From Candidatus Anaerobiospirillum stercoravium (GTDB taxonomy: Bacteria > Pseudomonadota > Gammaproteobacteria > Enterobacterales > Succinivibrionaceae): 36,775 bases of DNA. Both the position numbers and the translations under genes were made by a program. Each line of letters begins with the position of its first letter. The first letter of the stretch is position 1. Below the pieces are notes generated by a model that saw only the letters and a list, made by a program, of their open reading frames with translations, had not been told where the DNA came from and ran no database searches. Shown one piece after another: positions 1 to 8,265 of the stretch. The stretch is from NCBI GenBank assembly GCA_019113025.1, contig DXIF01000232.1, positions 1-36,775 of the forward strand, read 5' to 3'.

Positions 1-63
1 GCTCAGCAGCGCGCCGCGATCCCCAAAATCACCGACCACTACCAAGAGCTGACCTTCCAATAG
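1..63 (+). CDS. C-terminal end of an unidentified protein (5' truncated by the window)
   Basis: Reading from base 1 gives an open frame of 20 codons ending in TAG at 61-63; the last residues are HYQELTFQ. It has the codon style of the neighbouring genes and no other frame reads through. The fragment is too short to identify. In many Gammaproteobacteria yeiH lies beside a LysR-type gene transcribed divergently; this fragment is on the same strand as yeiH, so that arrangement does not hold here. Confidence 0.5.
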   Translation, partial: AQQRAAIPKITDHYQELTFQ

Positions 64-507
64 CCCACCACCCCAGCGCTCTTTGCTGCATGCCCGCGGC
101 TTGCCAGCGGGGTGTTCGTGATTTCCCCTGCAGCATGACCTGCCAAGCGCGCCCCCAGATGCATTCCCATATGTCTAACTGCTGGGCGGCACAGAAAAAT
201 TTTGCTTCATCCGCCCGAATAGAGCCAACGGCCTAACCCTGCGCACCTGGTCGCCCCTGCGGCCTTAATGCCAAAAGAGTTATCCGAGCATAACTTTTAG
301 TTATAGCTTATAGCTAAATACCATTAGACGGGGCGACCACCTCAGCGTATCTTGACCTCAGTGACAGCGGGCACGAGCCGGTGCTTAGTACCACGAGTAC
401 TTTCGTACCTTAAGGCTCCAGCACTCAAGTGCCAAGAACCAAAAGTGCTGCGCCCCTGTTTGCCTTCATCCTCAAGTTGGGGATGACCCCTAATTGGAAA
501 ATAGGTT
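64..507. other. Gene-free leader region of the yeiH-like gene
   Basis: No credible open frame. Bases 301-314 are two direct copies of TTATAGC followed by TAA, which also reads as TTA-N11-TAA, the T-N11-A layout of a LysR-type binding box. A small inverted repeat, GGGG-ATGA-CCCC, lies at about 479-490, just before the start codon. A GC-rich stretch around 360-460 contains several short self-complementary words (AGTAC, GTAC). No recognisable riboswitch was seen. Confidence 0.4.
301..317. promoter_or_regulatory. Candidate LysR-type box / 7-bp direct repeat upstream of yeiH-like gene
   Basis: TTATAGC occurs twice in tandem and the segment reads TTA-N11-TAA. LysR-family activators bind T-N11-A palindromes, and yeiH relatives are often controlled by a LysR protein, so an operator is plausible. 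The same bases could equally be one of the many short tandem repeats of this genome. Confidence 0.25.
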
Positions 508-1680
508 ATGTTCGAACAAGGCCAGCGTGCTCACACCCTGCACGGTTTACTCTTAATCGCATTGTTTTCCTTGGCCGCCTTCTACTTGGCCGAATTGCCT
601 TGGGTTAAGAGCTTGTCGTTAAGCCCCCTGATTGTGGGCATCATCTTAGGTACGATTTACGCCAATACCCTGCGCTCCAAGCTCCCCGAGGCTTGGGTGC
701 CCGGCATTAAGTTTTGCACTAAGCAGATTCTGCGCACCGGTATCGTGCTCTACGGTTTTCGCCTGACCTTATCTGACGTTTACGCGGTCGGCCTCCCCGC
801 CATTGTGATCGACCTGATCATCGTCTGCGGCACCTTGGGTCTTGGCATCTTCTTGGGCAAGCTGCTCAAGATGGATCAACAAACCGCCCTCATGACCTCA
901 ACTGGTAGCGCCATTTGCGGCGCGGCAGCCGTCTTAGGCGCCGAATCGGTGGTTAAGTGCCCCAGCCACAAGACCGCGGTTGCGGTCTCAACCGTGGTTA
1001 TCTTCGGCACCATCGCGATGTTCCTCTATCCGATTATGTATCGCGCCGGATTACTCGATGCCCTCGGCGATATGGGCGTAGCCATTTACACTGGTGCCAC
1101 CTTGCACGAAGTAGCCCACGTCGCTGCCGCCGGTAACGCGATGGACCCAACCGACAGCTTAGGCATTGCCGCCACCGCCACCATCACTAAGATGATTCGC
1201 GTCATGCTGCTCGCCCCGGTCTTAGTTGTCATGGCGATCCTGCTGTCCCGGGCGCGCAGCCGCATTGCCGCCAAGAAGAGTCGCAGTGAAGCTGAGGCCG
1301 CCTATGCTTACGCCAGCACCACCGCCGATATCGCCCCAACTCCAGCCGACCCAGCGGCGCTCCAAGCCCCACCAGTTACTAAGACCAAGATCACCATCCC
1401 GTGGTTTGCTCTCGGATTCTTATTGGTCATCTGCCTCAACACGGTCTTAGGCGCGATGTTTGGGGTCGAATCGGTCAAAGAGATTCCGCTCAACGGCACC
1501 ATCGAATACCTCGATACCTTCTTGCTCACCATGGCCATGACCGCCTTGGGTACTGACACCAGTATCGACAAATTCAAAGCCGCAGGCGCCAAGCCCTTCT
1601 TATTGGCCACCCTGCTCTTTGTCTGGCTCTTGGTCGGCGGCTACCTGTTAGCGCTCACGCTGCCGCCCCTGTTGAGCTAA
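508..1680 (+). CDS. yeiH: YeiH-family (UPF0324) inner-membrane protein, putative sulfate/anion exporter
   Basis: 390-residue polytopic membrane protein with about ten hydrophobic segments. Family signatures visible are TGSAICGAAAV near residue 131 and YTGATLHEVAHVAAAG near 192, both typical of the YeiH/PSE family (Pfam Cons_hypoth698). Members are predicted anion exporters; the substrate has not been firmly established. E. coli YeiH is 349 residues. The extra length here is mostly an Ala/Pro/Ser-rich hydrophilic insert at about residues 245-295, between two membrane segments, presumably a cytoplasmic loop. The ATG at 508 follows a weak AGG (about 500). A strong hairpin at 1771-1806 closes the unit, so it is probably monocistronic. 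Family assignment is firm; function is only predicted. Confidence 0.88.
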   Translation: MFEQGQRAHTLHGLLLIALFSLAAFYLAELPWVKSLSLSPLIVGIILGTIYANTLRSKLPEAWVPGIKFCTKQILRTGIVLYGFRLTLSDVYAVGLPAIVIDLIIVCGTLGLGIFLGKLLKMDQQTALMTSTGSAICGAAAVLGAESVVKCPSHKTAVAVSTVVIFGTIAMFLYPIMYRAGLLDALGDMGVAIYTGATLHEVAHVAAAGNAMDPTDSLGIAATATITKMIRVMLLAPVLVVMAILLSRARSRIAAKKSRSEAEAAYAYASTTADIAPTPADPAALQAPPVTKTKITIPWFALGFLLVICLNTVLGAMFGVESVKEIPLNGTIEYLDTFLLTMAMTALGTDTSIDKFKAAGAKPFLLATLLFVWLLVGGYLLALTLPPLLS

Positions 1681-1770
1681 TAGTTGGGCTAATGTTGAGC
1701 TCAACGCTCACTTGAGCCCCATCGCACTAACAACACCAATTAACAGAGTTAACAAACACAAACTAACCCA

Positions 1771-1815
1771 CGGCGCCTGCACTCCCACCCGGGAGTGCAG
1801 GCGCCGTTATTTATG
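1771..1815 (+). terminator. Rho-independent terminator of yeiH-like gene
   Basis: Perfect 16-bp inverted repeat (1771-1786 with 1791-1806, loop ACCC) followed by TTATTTAT. It is the only strong hairpin between the yeiH-like gene and the next gene. Confidence 0.8.
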
Positions 1816-1860
1816 CACTCTGCCCGCCCCAGGCGCCCGCACAAGCCCAGCTTACAGCCA

Positions 1861-1916
1861 CGCAAGTCCAGCTACGCCTGCGCAAGTCCAGCCTGCGGCC
1901 GCTTAAGTCCAGCTCA
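1861..1916. repeat. 20-bp degenerate tandem repeat, about 2.7 units
   Basis: The words CGCAAGTCCAGC (1861), CGCAAGTCCAGC (1881) and GCTTAAGTCCAGCT (1901) recur every 20 bases. A related CAAGCCCAGC occurs upstream at about 1842. It lies just upstream of the candidate -10 element at 1929. Confidence 0.6.
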
Positions 1917-1928
1917 AGTCTAAGATGC

Positions 1929-1934
1929 TACAAT
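1929..1934 (+). promoter_or_regulatory. Candidate -10 element (TACAAT) for the LEA14-like lipoprotein gene
   Basis: TACAAT sits about 70 bases before the preferred ATG at 2004. No good -35 is visible at 16-18 bases. If this is the promoter, transcription begins near 1941, which makes the alternative TTG start at 1944 unlikely. Confidence 0.35.
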
Positions 1935-2003
1935 GAGCCCCACTTGCTCCCCATCTGGCGAGCTGTCCTATCGTTTTATTTTCCTTTGTCGCTTGCTCTT
2001 TGT

Positions 2004-2504
2004 ATGCCCACGCTACTAAAACCATTTCAGCACTTAGGTGCCTTAATCGTATTGTGCCTTAGTGCCCTCATGCTTACGGCCTGCTCAACCACCATCGCGC
2101 TACCTGAGGGCGCGCAAGCTCCTAAGCTCCAAATTGAGAGTCTCACCTTAGTCAATGCGCAAGATGAGCCCTACTTTGTGGTGACCTATAACCTTGAGCA
2201 CCGCTCCTTAACCGACCTGCCGCTGCACCAAGTGCGCGCTAGTGTCTTTATCCGCGACACCTTAGTGGCAGTCACGCGCGCAGATACTAAAGGCACCATG
2301 ATCTCCAACCAAGGCCCACAACAGCTGCAAGTGAAGGTCCCGGTCAACGTCGGCGGCGCTGCCACCTTTGACTCCTTGGCCAACAGCTCGCTTCTAATGC
2401 TGCAAGGCTCCTGTGCTCTCTCCCTCATCTTCACCGATGACCCAGAACAAAAGAGCTTTAACCCTAGCGCCAGCTATAACGGCCTAATCCGCGTCACCCG
2501 CTAA
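2004..2504 (+). CDS. LEA type-2 (WHy/LEA14-like) lipoprotein
   Basis: 166-residue predicted lipoprotein. The signal peptide runs from Met1 through a hydrophobic core to a lipobox LTAC, with the lipidated Cys at residue 27. The mature part starts around STTIALPEG and has the alternating hydrophobic pattern of a single beta-sandwich: a stretch resembling N-terminal LEA14 strands, a polar linker with L-P-L-H, a short 'FIRDTLVA' strand, then a 'QQLQVKVPVNV' strand. This resembles bacterial LEA_2/WHy-domain lipoproteins, whose role in the envelope is poorly known. The frame can be opened at a TTG (1944), but only the ATG at 2004 gives a clean signal peptide; neither start has a Shine-Dalgarno sequence. 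The TAA stop lies inside a 7-bp tandem repeat. Lipoprotein status is secure; the LEA assignment is moderate. Confidence 0.7.
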   Translation: MPTLLKPFQHLGALIVLCLSALMLTACSTTIALPEGAQAPKLQIESLTLVNAQDEPYFVVTYNLEHRSLTDLPLHQVRASVFIRDTLVAVTRADTKGTMISNQGPQQLQVKVPVNVGGAATFDSLANSSLLMLQGSCALSLIFTDDPEQKSFNPSASYNGLIRVTR

Positions 2505-2548
2505 CAGCTAACAGCTAATGGCTAACGGTTAACAGTTAACGGCTACCC
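2500..2548. repeat. 7-bp tandem repeat (about 7 units) that contains the stop codon of the lipoprotein gene
   Basis: Consecutive heptamers from 2500 are GCTAACA, GCTAACA, GCTAATG, GCTAACG, GTTAACA, GTTAACG and GCTACCC. The TAA stop at 2502-2504 is in the first unit. Because the unit is 7 bases, the stop recurs in all frames. Confidence 0.8.
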
Positions 2549-2569
2549 CAAAGCAAGGAGTTACCATCC

Positions 2570-3355
2570 ATGTTTGGCTCCAACCAATCCTTTGAACCCC
2601 GGGTGGGCACCGCGCAGCTCATCTTTGGCGTTATCTACACCATCATCACCTTGATTGCGCTGTGCCTAGCCTACTACGTCAGCCTCGATGGGCGCGCCCC
2701 CTATCTGCACCTCTTTATGGCCGCGCTCTTTGCCCTTATGGCCTTAAAGTCCTTTATTATCTGTAAGCGCGTCAAGAACTTAATGGCCCACGGCGTCTAC
2801 ACCGAGGCCGAGGTCGACGCAATTGAGCCCGTACGCGGCATCACCACCATTAAGGGCAGATGCACCTTGCCTTCAGGCGAAATCATTGCGATCGAATCGC
2901 GCCTCGTCGGCGAAACGGTCGCCAAGGAGCTGCAAAGCTTTTTGGCGGCCCAAGGCCAGACCAAGCTCCCCGCCTTGGTTGTGGGCGTCGGCAGCAAGCG
3001 TCCGCGCGGCATGTTCACAGTCAAGTGCTTACATGGCCATTTAATTGAGGACAGCGCTCGCTTAAAGAGCGCCCCACGCCAAGAGAGCCCAGCCGACGAT
3101 GCCGCCACCGCTCAGGCTAAGGCCGCCACCCGCGCCGCCGAAGAGCAAAAGCAGCGTGAAGCCGAGTCCCAGGCAGCCGCGTCCGCTGCCACCGAGCCTG
3201 CCTCCTTTGAGCCTGCTTCTTCCACTGAGACCGCTTCATCAGAGAGCGCAGCGCCAAGCGCGGCGGACAATCCTGCCGACGCGATCGCCCCGCGCGATGA
3301 GCAGCGCGACGCAGCCATCATGGATGCCTTAGCTCAGGCCGAGACCAAGAAGTAA
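2570..3355 (+). CDS. Two-helix membrane protein with an Ala/Glu/Ser-rich cytoplasmic tail, function unknown
   Basis: 261 residues. Two hydrophobic helices (about residues 16-40 and 45-66) are followed by a compact domain of about 100 residues (70-170), with a GVYTEAEVDAIEP turn and several short strands. This is reminiscent of DUF3592-type small membrane proteins, though I cannot assign it. Residues from about 175 to the end are low-complexity: Ala-rich with Glu/Lys/Gln, compatible with a coiled coil (AATRAAEEQKQREAESQAAA) and then a Ser/Glu/Pro-rich stretch. An AAGGAG Shine-Dalgarno (2555-2560) lies 9 bases before the ATG. It is 65 bases downstream of the LEA-like lipoprotein gene with no terminator between them, so the two may be co-transcribed. 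Confidence 0.65.
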   Translation: MFGSNQSFEPRVGTAQLIFGVIYTIITLIALCLAYYVSLDGRAPYLHLFMAALFALMALKSFIICKRVKNLMAHGVYTEAEVDAIEPVRGITTIKGRCTLPSGEIIAIESRLVGETVAKELQSFLAAQGQTKLPALVVGVGSKRPRGMFTVKCLHGHLIEDSARLKSAPRQESPADDAATAQAKAATRAAEEQKQREAESQAAASAATEPASFEPASSTETASSESAAPSAADNPADAIAPRDEQRDAAIMDALAQAETKK

Positions 3356-3384
3356 GGTTCAGCCCCCCATCCCCTCATTAGCTT

Positions 3385-3426
3385 ACAAGTCGCAGCCGAC
3401 CCTTCAAGTCGCTGCGACTTGTGCTT
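3385..3426 (+). terminator. Probable terminator after the two-helix membrane protein gene
   Basis: Perfect 12-bp inverted repeat ACAAGTCGCAGC (3385-3396) with GCTGCGACTTGT (3411-3422), loop of 14 bases, followed by GCTTT. The U-run is short, so efficiency may be modest. Confidence 0.55.
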
Positions 3427-3460
3427 TGTAGGAGCGGGCTTAGCACCTGAAGCGCCTGCA

Positions 3461-3500
3461 AGTACGGGCAAGTGCTGGCAAGTGCTGGCAAGTGTCGGCC
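3461..3500. repeat. 10-bp tandem repeat, 4 units
   Basis: Units AGTACGGGCA, AGTGCTGGCA, AGTGCTGGCA and AGTGTCGGCC lie end to end in the intergenic region upstream of asnS. Confidence 0.65.
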
Positions 3501-3689
3501 CGCGCTGATAGCGCGCTTATTTAGGCTAAATCCCGGGGCAAAGCTTGCATCTGAGAAAGGCCTAGCTTAGCATAGCAAGTTTAGCAACTGCTGGCGCCTA
3601 CTGGGGCACAGCTTAAGTTGCCACTACACCAAGACAGGAGGCGGTAAGAGCACGCAGCTTGTCTTTTCCGTTGTTTTTAGGAGCACATC

Positions 3690-5090
3690 ATGTCTCTTAT
3701 CTCGATTAAAGATGTTTTAAACCATCAATGTGCCATCGGGGATACCATTACCGTCGGTGGCTGGATCCGTACGCGCCGCGACTCGAAGGCGGGCTTTTCG
3801 TTTTTAGCGGTCAATGATGGCTCCTGCTTCAATAATCTTCAGGTGGTAGCTCCAGCCACCTTGGATAACTACGAAAGCGAGATCTTAAAGCTCACCACCT
3901 CGTGCTCCGTCATGGTTGAAGGCACTTTAGTCGCCTCCCAAGGCAAAGGCCAAGATGTCGAACTGCAAGCAACCAAGGTTCAGGTCTTAGGCTTAGTTGA
4001 AGACCCTGACACCTACCCGATGTCCGCTAAGCGCCACAGCGTTGAGTACTTACGTGAGTACGCCCACTTACGTCCGCGCACCAACTTAATTGGCGCGGTG
4101 ATGCGTATTCGCAACAGCTTAGCTTACGCCCTGCACTCCTTCTTCCAAGAGCGCGGCTTTATGTGGGTTTCGACCCCACTCATCACCGCCTCGGACTGCG
4201 AGGGCGCAGGTGAGATGTTCACCGTCACCAACTTTGACCTCGACAACTTGCCTAAGAACGATCAAGGCAAAGTCGACTACAGCCAAGACTTCTTTGGTAA
4301 GCATGCTTACCTCACGGTCTCGGGTCAGCTCAATGTTGAGACCTACGCTTGCGCCTACTCCAAGGTTTACACCTTTGGCCCCACCTTCCGGGCCGAGAAC
4401 TCCAATACCACCCGCCACTTATCGGAGTTCTGGATGTTAGAGCCGGAGATGGCCTTTGTGGACTTAGACGGTTGCGCTCAGGTCGCCGAAGACATGCTCA
4501 AGTATGTCTTTAAGCGTATTCTGACCGAGCGCGCTGACGACATGGCCTTTATCGCCGAGCGCGTTGATAAGGACGCCATCACCCGCTTAGAGAACTTCAT
4601 TAAGGCGGACTTTGCGCAAGTCGATTACACCGACGCCATTGAGATCCTCCAAAACTGCGGCAAGAAGTTTGAGTACCCGGTTGAGTGGGGTATCGACTTA
4701 CAGTCGGAGCACGAGCGTTACCTCGCCGAAGAGCACTTCAAGTCCCCAGTGGTAGTCAAGAACTATCCTAAGGACATCAAGGCCTTCTACATGCGCCAAA
4801 ACGACGATGGCAAGACGGTAGCCGCGATGGACGTCTTAGCCCCAGGCATCGGCGAGATCATCGGTGGCTCACAACGTGAGGAGCGCTTAGAGCTGTTAGA
4901 CCGCCGCATGGACGAGTTAGGCTTAAACAAGGACGCCTACTACTGGTACCGCGACTTACGCCGCTACGGCTCGGTACCACACTCGGGCTTTGGCTTAGGC
5001 TTTGAGCGCCTCATCGTGTACATCACCGGAGTGGGCAACGTCCGCGACGTCATCCCATTCCCACGCACCCCTAAGAACGCGGAGTTCTAA
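3690..5090 (+). CDS. asnS: Asparaginyl-tRNA synthetase
   Basis: 466 residues, the same length as the E. coli enzyme and alignable along its whole length from memory. It charges tRNA-Asn with asparagine in the cytoplasm. The N-terminal OB-fold anticodon-binding domain occupies about residues 1-110 ([19 protein letters not shown]). The class II catalytic core follows, with motif 2 in the [21 protein letters not shown] region (about 235-255) and motif 3 in [13 protein letters not shown] (about 436). The start is set by GGAG about 6 bases before the ATG. Downstream lies a chain of GC-rich hairpins ending in a strong terminator, so asnS appears to be its own transcription unit. Presence of asnS means Asn-tRNA can be made directly rather than only by transamidation. 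Identification is essentially certain. Confidence 0.98.
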   Translation: MSLISIKDVLNHQCAIGDTITVGGWIRTRRDSKAGFSFLAVNDGSCFNNLQVVAPATLDNYESEILKLTTSCSVMVEGTLVASQGKGQDVELQATKVQVLGLVEDPDTYPMSAKRHSVEYLREYAHLRPRTNLIGAVMRIRNSLAYALHSFFQERGFMWVSTPLITASDCEGAGEMFTVTNFDLDNLPKNDQGKVDYSQDFFGKHAYLTVSGQLNVETYACAYSKVYTFGPTFRAENSNTTRHLSEFWMLEPEMAFVDLDGCAQVAEDMLKYVFKRILTERADDMAFIAERVDKDAITRLENFIKADFAQVDYTDAIEILQNCGKKFEYPVEWGIDLQSEHERYLAEEHFKSPVVVKNYPKDIKAFYMRQNDDGKTVAAMDVLAPGIGEIIGGSQREERLELLDRRMDELGLNKDAYYWYRDLRRYGSVPHSGFGLGFERLIVYITGVGNVRDVIPFPRTPKNAEF

Positions 5091-5205
5091 TCAGCCTGCG
5101 CTTCGCGCAGCGCTGCCATGCAGCGCGCAACTGCGCCGCGCGCTCAGGCGCGCTAGGGCAAGGCTGCCCCGCGTTACGGGGCGCAAGCGCCCCGCCCCGC
5201 GGGGC

Positions 5206-5246
5206 AACAACAAGGCCTAGGGCTAACGCCCTAGGCCTTGTTGTTT
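5206..5246 (+). terminator. Strong terminator after asnS
   Basis: Perfect 18-bp inverted repeat: AACAACAAGGCCTAGGGC (5206-5223), loop TAAC, and its complement at 5228-5245, ending in TTGTTGTTT. The A-rich 5' arm means it could also act on transcripts from the other strand. Confidence 0.85.
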
Positions 5247-5541
5247 GCGCACGCCGACCGCGGCACGTGAGCGCTGCTGCCTGCGCGCGCCCTGATCACT
5301 ACCATACTAGGCTATTGTGACGTTACCAGCACTTGAGGATGATATGCGGCGCTCTCAGCGCGACCTGAACGCGCCAGCGCGCGCTACTTGTGCTCCAATC
5401 TGGGAGACTGGTCGCAATAATTGAGCTCAGTCACATCTTGCACTTTGTTATACTGAGGCCAAGAAATTCAGGGCGCGAGCTTGGAGCCAAATATGGCGCA
5501 TCCAAGCCGATATTTATGGGAAGTTTGCGCAAAAAAGCTGA

Positions 5542-5559
5542 CAACTAGCCGACTAGTTG
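5542..5559. promoter_or_regulatory. Candidate operator upstream of the GntR-family gene
   Basis: CAACTAG-CCGA-CTAGTTG is a perfect 7-bp dyad. It extends imperfectly to AAGCT(T)GAC...GTCAAGCTT at about 5535-5567 and is centred about 60 bases before the start codon. GntR-family regulators commonly bind short dyads near their own promoter, so autoregulation is a reasonable guess. It does not match the FadR-type consensus TNGTNNNACNA. Confidence 0.35.
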
Positions 5560-5610
5560 GTCAAGCTTGCCCACCTTAAGCCCTAGTGCGTTAGCCGAAC
5601 GAGGCCTATT

Positions 5611-6399
5611 ATGTCGATTGCATGCACCATTTCGCTGCCTAAGCTGAGACTGTCTCCCAAAAAGGTCATCAGCCCGCAGATTCATGATTTTTTGCGCAAG
5701 CAAATTACCGAAGCCAAGATTAAGCCGGGCACGCTGCTCTCGGAGAACTCGCTGTCTGACCACTTCCATGTCTCACGCCAGCCGGTGCGCGAGGCCTTAA
5801 TGCGCTTAAGCTATGAGGGCTTGCTCTCGATTCTGCCTCAGCGCGGCTCGATCGTGGAACTCATTTCCATCAGTGAATTGGTGCAAACGGTCTTCGTTCG
5901 CACCGCGATCGAAAAGGAGTGCGTGCTCAACATCACGCGCCTTGATGCCAAGCAAAAGCGCAATTGCTTAAACCAGATTGAAAAGGTGCTCGAGCAGCAG
6001 CATCGCTGCAAGCACGATGAAGAGCTCAAGTCGAACTATCTGCGCTTAGACGACCTCTTCCACGAGAAGCTGTGCGCCATCTCCGGTGCGCCCATGGCTT
6101 GGGACACCATTCAGTCCATCAAGGGTCAGATGGATCGCATCCGCTATCTATCCTTTGATACCGTCTCTAATACCGACACTATTACCACCGAGCACGAGGC
6201 GATCTTCAATCACCTCACCCAAGGCAATTTAAATGAGTGCATCGTGGCCTTGACCGATCACTTAAGCCAAATTAAGGAGACCCACAAGGACATCATTCGC
6301 AAGTACAGCGATTGGTTTACCCCTGAATCCTTAAGCTCGGTGGGCCTTGAGGCCAAGCACGAGCCTCTGTCACTACGCCGCGCCAGCATCGCCGACTAA
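5611..6399 (+). CDS. GntR-family transcriptional regulator, FadR subfamily with FCD domain
   Basis: 262 residues. The N-terminal winged helix-turn-helix spans about residues 20-85, with the GntR signature SENSLSDHFHVSRQPVREALMRLSYEGLL. The C-terminal all-helical FCD ligand domain (about 95-235) shows the metal-binding pattern D-x3-H (RLDDLFHEKL), then H in TTEHEAIF and H in LTDHLSQI. FCD regulators usually sense small carboxylates or sugar acids. Nothing here names the ligand. Neighbouring fab genes suggest lipid control, but FCD proteins (unlike E. coli FadR itself) more often govern uronate or TRAP-transported acids, and such genes lie 12 kb downstream. GAGG (5601-5604) precedes the ATG by 6 bases. 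The TAA stop lies in a 7-bp tandem repeat. It is convergent with fabF and shares a bidirectional terminator with it. Confidence 0.88.
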   Translation: MSIACTISLPKLRLSPKKVISPQIHDFLRKQITEAKIKPGTLLSENSLSDHFHVSRQPVREALMRLSYEGLLSILPQRGSIVELISISELVQTVFVRTAIEKECVLNITRLDAKQKRNCLNQIEKVLEQQHRCKHDEELKSNYLRLDDLFHEKLCAISGAPMAWDTIQSIKGQMDRIRYLSFDTVSNTDTITTEHEAIFNHLTQGNLNECIVALTDHLSQIKETHKDIIRKYSDWFTPESLSSVGLEAKHEPLSLRRASIAD

Positions 6400-6416
6400 G
6401 GCCTAAGGCCTAAGGC
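6396..6416. repeat. 7-bp tandem repeat (3 units) containing the gntR stop codon
   Basis: CTAAGGC is repeated three times without interruption; the TAA at 6397-6399 of the first unit is the stop codon. Confidence 0.75.
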
Positions 6417-6492
6417 CCAACGCGCAGCCCCACGGGCACGCCCCCCAGACCGCGCCCGGACGGCTCTGTCGGAGCAGGCAGGATACGGCGCA

Positions 6493-6529
6493 ACAACAAA
6501 GGCCAGCATTGCATGCTGGCCTTTGTTGT
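6493..6529. terminator. Bidirectional terminator between gntR and fabF
   Basis: Perfect 17-bp inverted repeat: ACAACAAAGGCCAGCAT (6493-6509), loop TGC, complement 6513-6529. It lies between convergent genes and has T-rich outer arms on both strands. The arm resembles the asnS terminator (ACAACAA then GGCC). Confidence 0.85.
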
Positions 6530-6597
6530 GGCTAGGCGCTGCCCCACGCTCGCGCGGCGCGCGTGGGGCACCGAGCGCGGCAGAGCCGCCCTGGCGC

Positions 6598-7845
6598 TTA
6601 GTCGATGCGCTTGAAGATGAGCGAGCCGTTGGTACCACCAAAGCCGAAGCTGTTGGAGATGGCATACTCGATCTCGTGCTTTTGGGCCTCGTTTGGTACT
6701 AAGTTGAAGGCGCCCACCTCAGGATCTGGGTGCTCCAGATTGATGGTTGGAGGGCAGATCTGGTCACGTACGGCCAAGACCGTGATGATGGCCTCAATGG
6801 CGCCTGCGGCACCTAATAAGTGGCCGGTCATCGACTTAGTCGAGCTCATGACGGTGCGCTCTGGGGCCTCACCAAAGATCGCCTTAGCCGCACGCAGCTC
6901 GGAGAGGTCACCGACGTGGGTCGAGGTGCCATGCGCATTGATGTAGTTGATGGCACTTGGCTCAATCCCGGCATCACGAATGGCGTGCAGCATCGAGCGC
7001 CGAGCACCGTCGCCATCCTCTGGGGTTGCGGTCATGTGGAAAGCGTCACCGCTCATGCCAAAGCCGACTAACTCCGCGTAAATCTTAGCGCCACGGGCCT
7101 TAGCGTGCTCGTACTCTTCTAAGACTAAGACACCAGCACCGTCGCCTAAGACGAAACCGTCACGATCGACGTCCCACGGACGAGAGGCCTTTTCCGGCTC
7201 ATCGTTGCGGGTGGACAGAGCCTTTAAGGCACTGAAGCCACCAATACCCATTGGGGTCGAAGCCTTTTCGGCGCCACCGCACAGCATGACATCAGCATCA
7301 CCGTAGGCAATTAAGCGGGCCGAGAGGCCGATGGCGTGGGTGCCCGATGCGCAAGCAGTAACCGTGGCTAAGTTCGGGCCCTTTAAGCCCTTTAAAATCG
7401 ATAAGTGGCCCGAGACCATATTGATGATGGTCGAAGGCACGAAGAAGGGGCTGATACCACGGGTGCCCTTTTGGGCTAAGCCGTTGATGTTCTGCTCAAT
7501 CAGACCCAGACCACCGATACCCGAGCCGACCATCACGCCCATGCGATCGGCGTTCTCAGGGGTCACCTCGAGCTTAGCATCATCACAGGCCATTAAGCCT
7601 GCGGCAATACCGTACTGGATGAACGGATCCATCTTGCGGGTATCTTTCTTGGCGATGCCGAAGTCTTCGTGGTTGAAGTTCTTAACTAAGCCTGCGATTT
7701 TGACCGAAAAGGCGCTAGTGTCAAAGTGCTCAATGGTGGAAATGCCGCTCTTGCCTGCAAGTAAGGCCTTCCAAGAATCTTCTGCGGTATTACCCACTGG
7801 ACTTAACATGCCAAGACCGGTCACTACTACCCTGCGCTTTTGCAC
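6598..7845 (-). CDS. fabF: 3-oxoacyl-[acyl-carrier-protein] synthase II
   Basis: 415-residue beta-ketoacyl-ACP synthase (KAS II), which condenses malonyl-ACP with acyl-ACP in fatty acid elongation. The Cys-His-His catalytic triad is visible: Cys165 in TACASGTH, His305 in NAHGTST and His342 in [14 protein letters not shown], with the conserved Lys337. The frame is open further upstream, but the start is a GTG at 7845, preceded by GGGAGG at 8 bases; this gives a protein two residues longer than E. coli FabF and starting at the usual [11 protein letters not shown]. The segment HGTSTHVGD has His where most relatives have Pro. It is last in the fab cluster, 420 bases after acpP, with a terminator-like hairpin in that gap. 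Confidence 0.97.
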   Translation of the reverse strand: MQKRRVVVTGLGMLSPVGNTAEDSWKALLAGKSGISTIEHFDTSAFSVKIAGLVKNFNHEDFGIAKKDTRKMDPFIQYGIAAGLMACDDAKLEVTPENADRMGVMVGSGIGGLGLIEQNINGLAQKGTRGISPFFVPSTIINMVSGHLSILKGLKGPNLATVTACASGTHAIGLSARLIAYGDADVMLCGGAEKASTPMGIGGFSALKALSTRNDEPEKASRPWDVDRDGFVLGDGAGVLVLEEYEHAKARGAKIYAELVGFGMSGDAFHMTATPEDGDGARRSMLHAIRDAGIEPSAINYINAHGTSTHVGDLSELRAAKAIFGEAPERTVMSSTKSMTGHLLGAAGAIEAIITVLAVRDQICPPTINLEHPDPEVGAFNLVPNEAQKHEIEYAISNSFGFGGTNGSLIFKRID

Positions 7846-8118
7846 CGTTAATGCCTCCCAAAAGGTTGATATTGGTTGTGCTACCAAGCGCTTGCGCTTC
7901 TGAAGTAGCCCAGCTGCCCCTGATACGCGCATTGGCCTGACTTACCTTAACAACTTACCAGCAGTTGCCAAAATCTCCCACGAACGCACCCAAAGAGGCG
8001 CTCAAGGCACATTAAGTCAGAGGGCGACCGGCGCACCGCTTGAATCCCCTCACTCCTCGGGGCTAAAAGCAGCGCCACAACAATGAAGAAAAGATAGAAG
8101 AAAAGAGATACCACTACC

Positions 8119-8150
8119 CCAGAAATAAAATAAGCAAGCTAATGCTTGCT
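8119..8150 (-). terminator. Terminator/attenuator after acpP
   Basis: On the minus strand AGCAAGC-ATTA-GCTTGCT (8150-8133) is followed by TTATTTTATTTCT. A 7-bp stem with a U-rich tail suits partial termination, which would favour the very abundant ACP over FabF. Confidence 0.65.
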
Positions 8151-8174
8151 CATCGGGGTCTTCGTCTTAATTAG

Positions 8175-8212
8175 CACGACACAGTGTTCACCTTGTGTCC
8201 CACTGCGTCGTG
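8175..8212 (-). other. Stem-loop in the acpP 3' untranslated region
   Basis: CACGACACAGTG (8175-8186) pairs with CACTGCGTCGTG (8201-8212) with one imperfect pair and a 14-base loop. It lies about 55 bases after the acpP stop and lacks a U-tract, so it is more likely an mRNA-stabilising stem than a terminator. Confidence 0.4.
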
Positions 8213-8265
8213 AAAGCTTTAACCTGCCGCCTACGCTACAGGTCAGAGGCTAAATCTCAAGAGGA

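Larger units (their letters stand above)
3356..3689. other. Gene-free region upstream of asnS
   Basis: Holds a probable terminator (3385-3425), a 10-bp tandem repeat (3461-3500) and a GCGC-TGATA-GCGC hairpin at about 3505-3518. The rest is the asnS leader, ending in the Shine-Dalgarno GGAG near 3681. No T-box or other named leader element is visible. Confidence 0.5.
5091..5610. other. asnS 3' region and gntR promoter region, no gene
   Basis: The first 155 bases are a chain of GC-rich inverted repeats: around 5107-5135; GCGCGC-TCAG-GCGCGC at 5138-5153; GGGGCGC-AA-GCGCCCC at 5178-5193; and the palindrome GCCCCGCGGGGC at 5194-5205. They end in the terminator at 5206-5246. The rest, to 5610, is the leader of the GntR regulator, with a palindrome at 5542-5559. 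Short frames in this stretch look like spurious products of GC-rich sequence. Confidence 0.55.
7846..8265. other. 420-bp acpP-fabF spacer
   Basis: In E. coli acpP and fabF are less than 100 bases apart. Here the gap carries, in acpP transcription order, a 12-bp imperfect hairpin (8175-8212) and a terminator-like hairpin (8133-8150) with a U-rich tract. About 270 further bases before the fabF Shine-Dalgarno presumably hold a fabF promoter. No gene seen. Confidence 0.55.
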
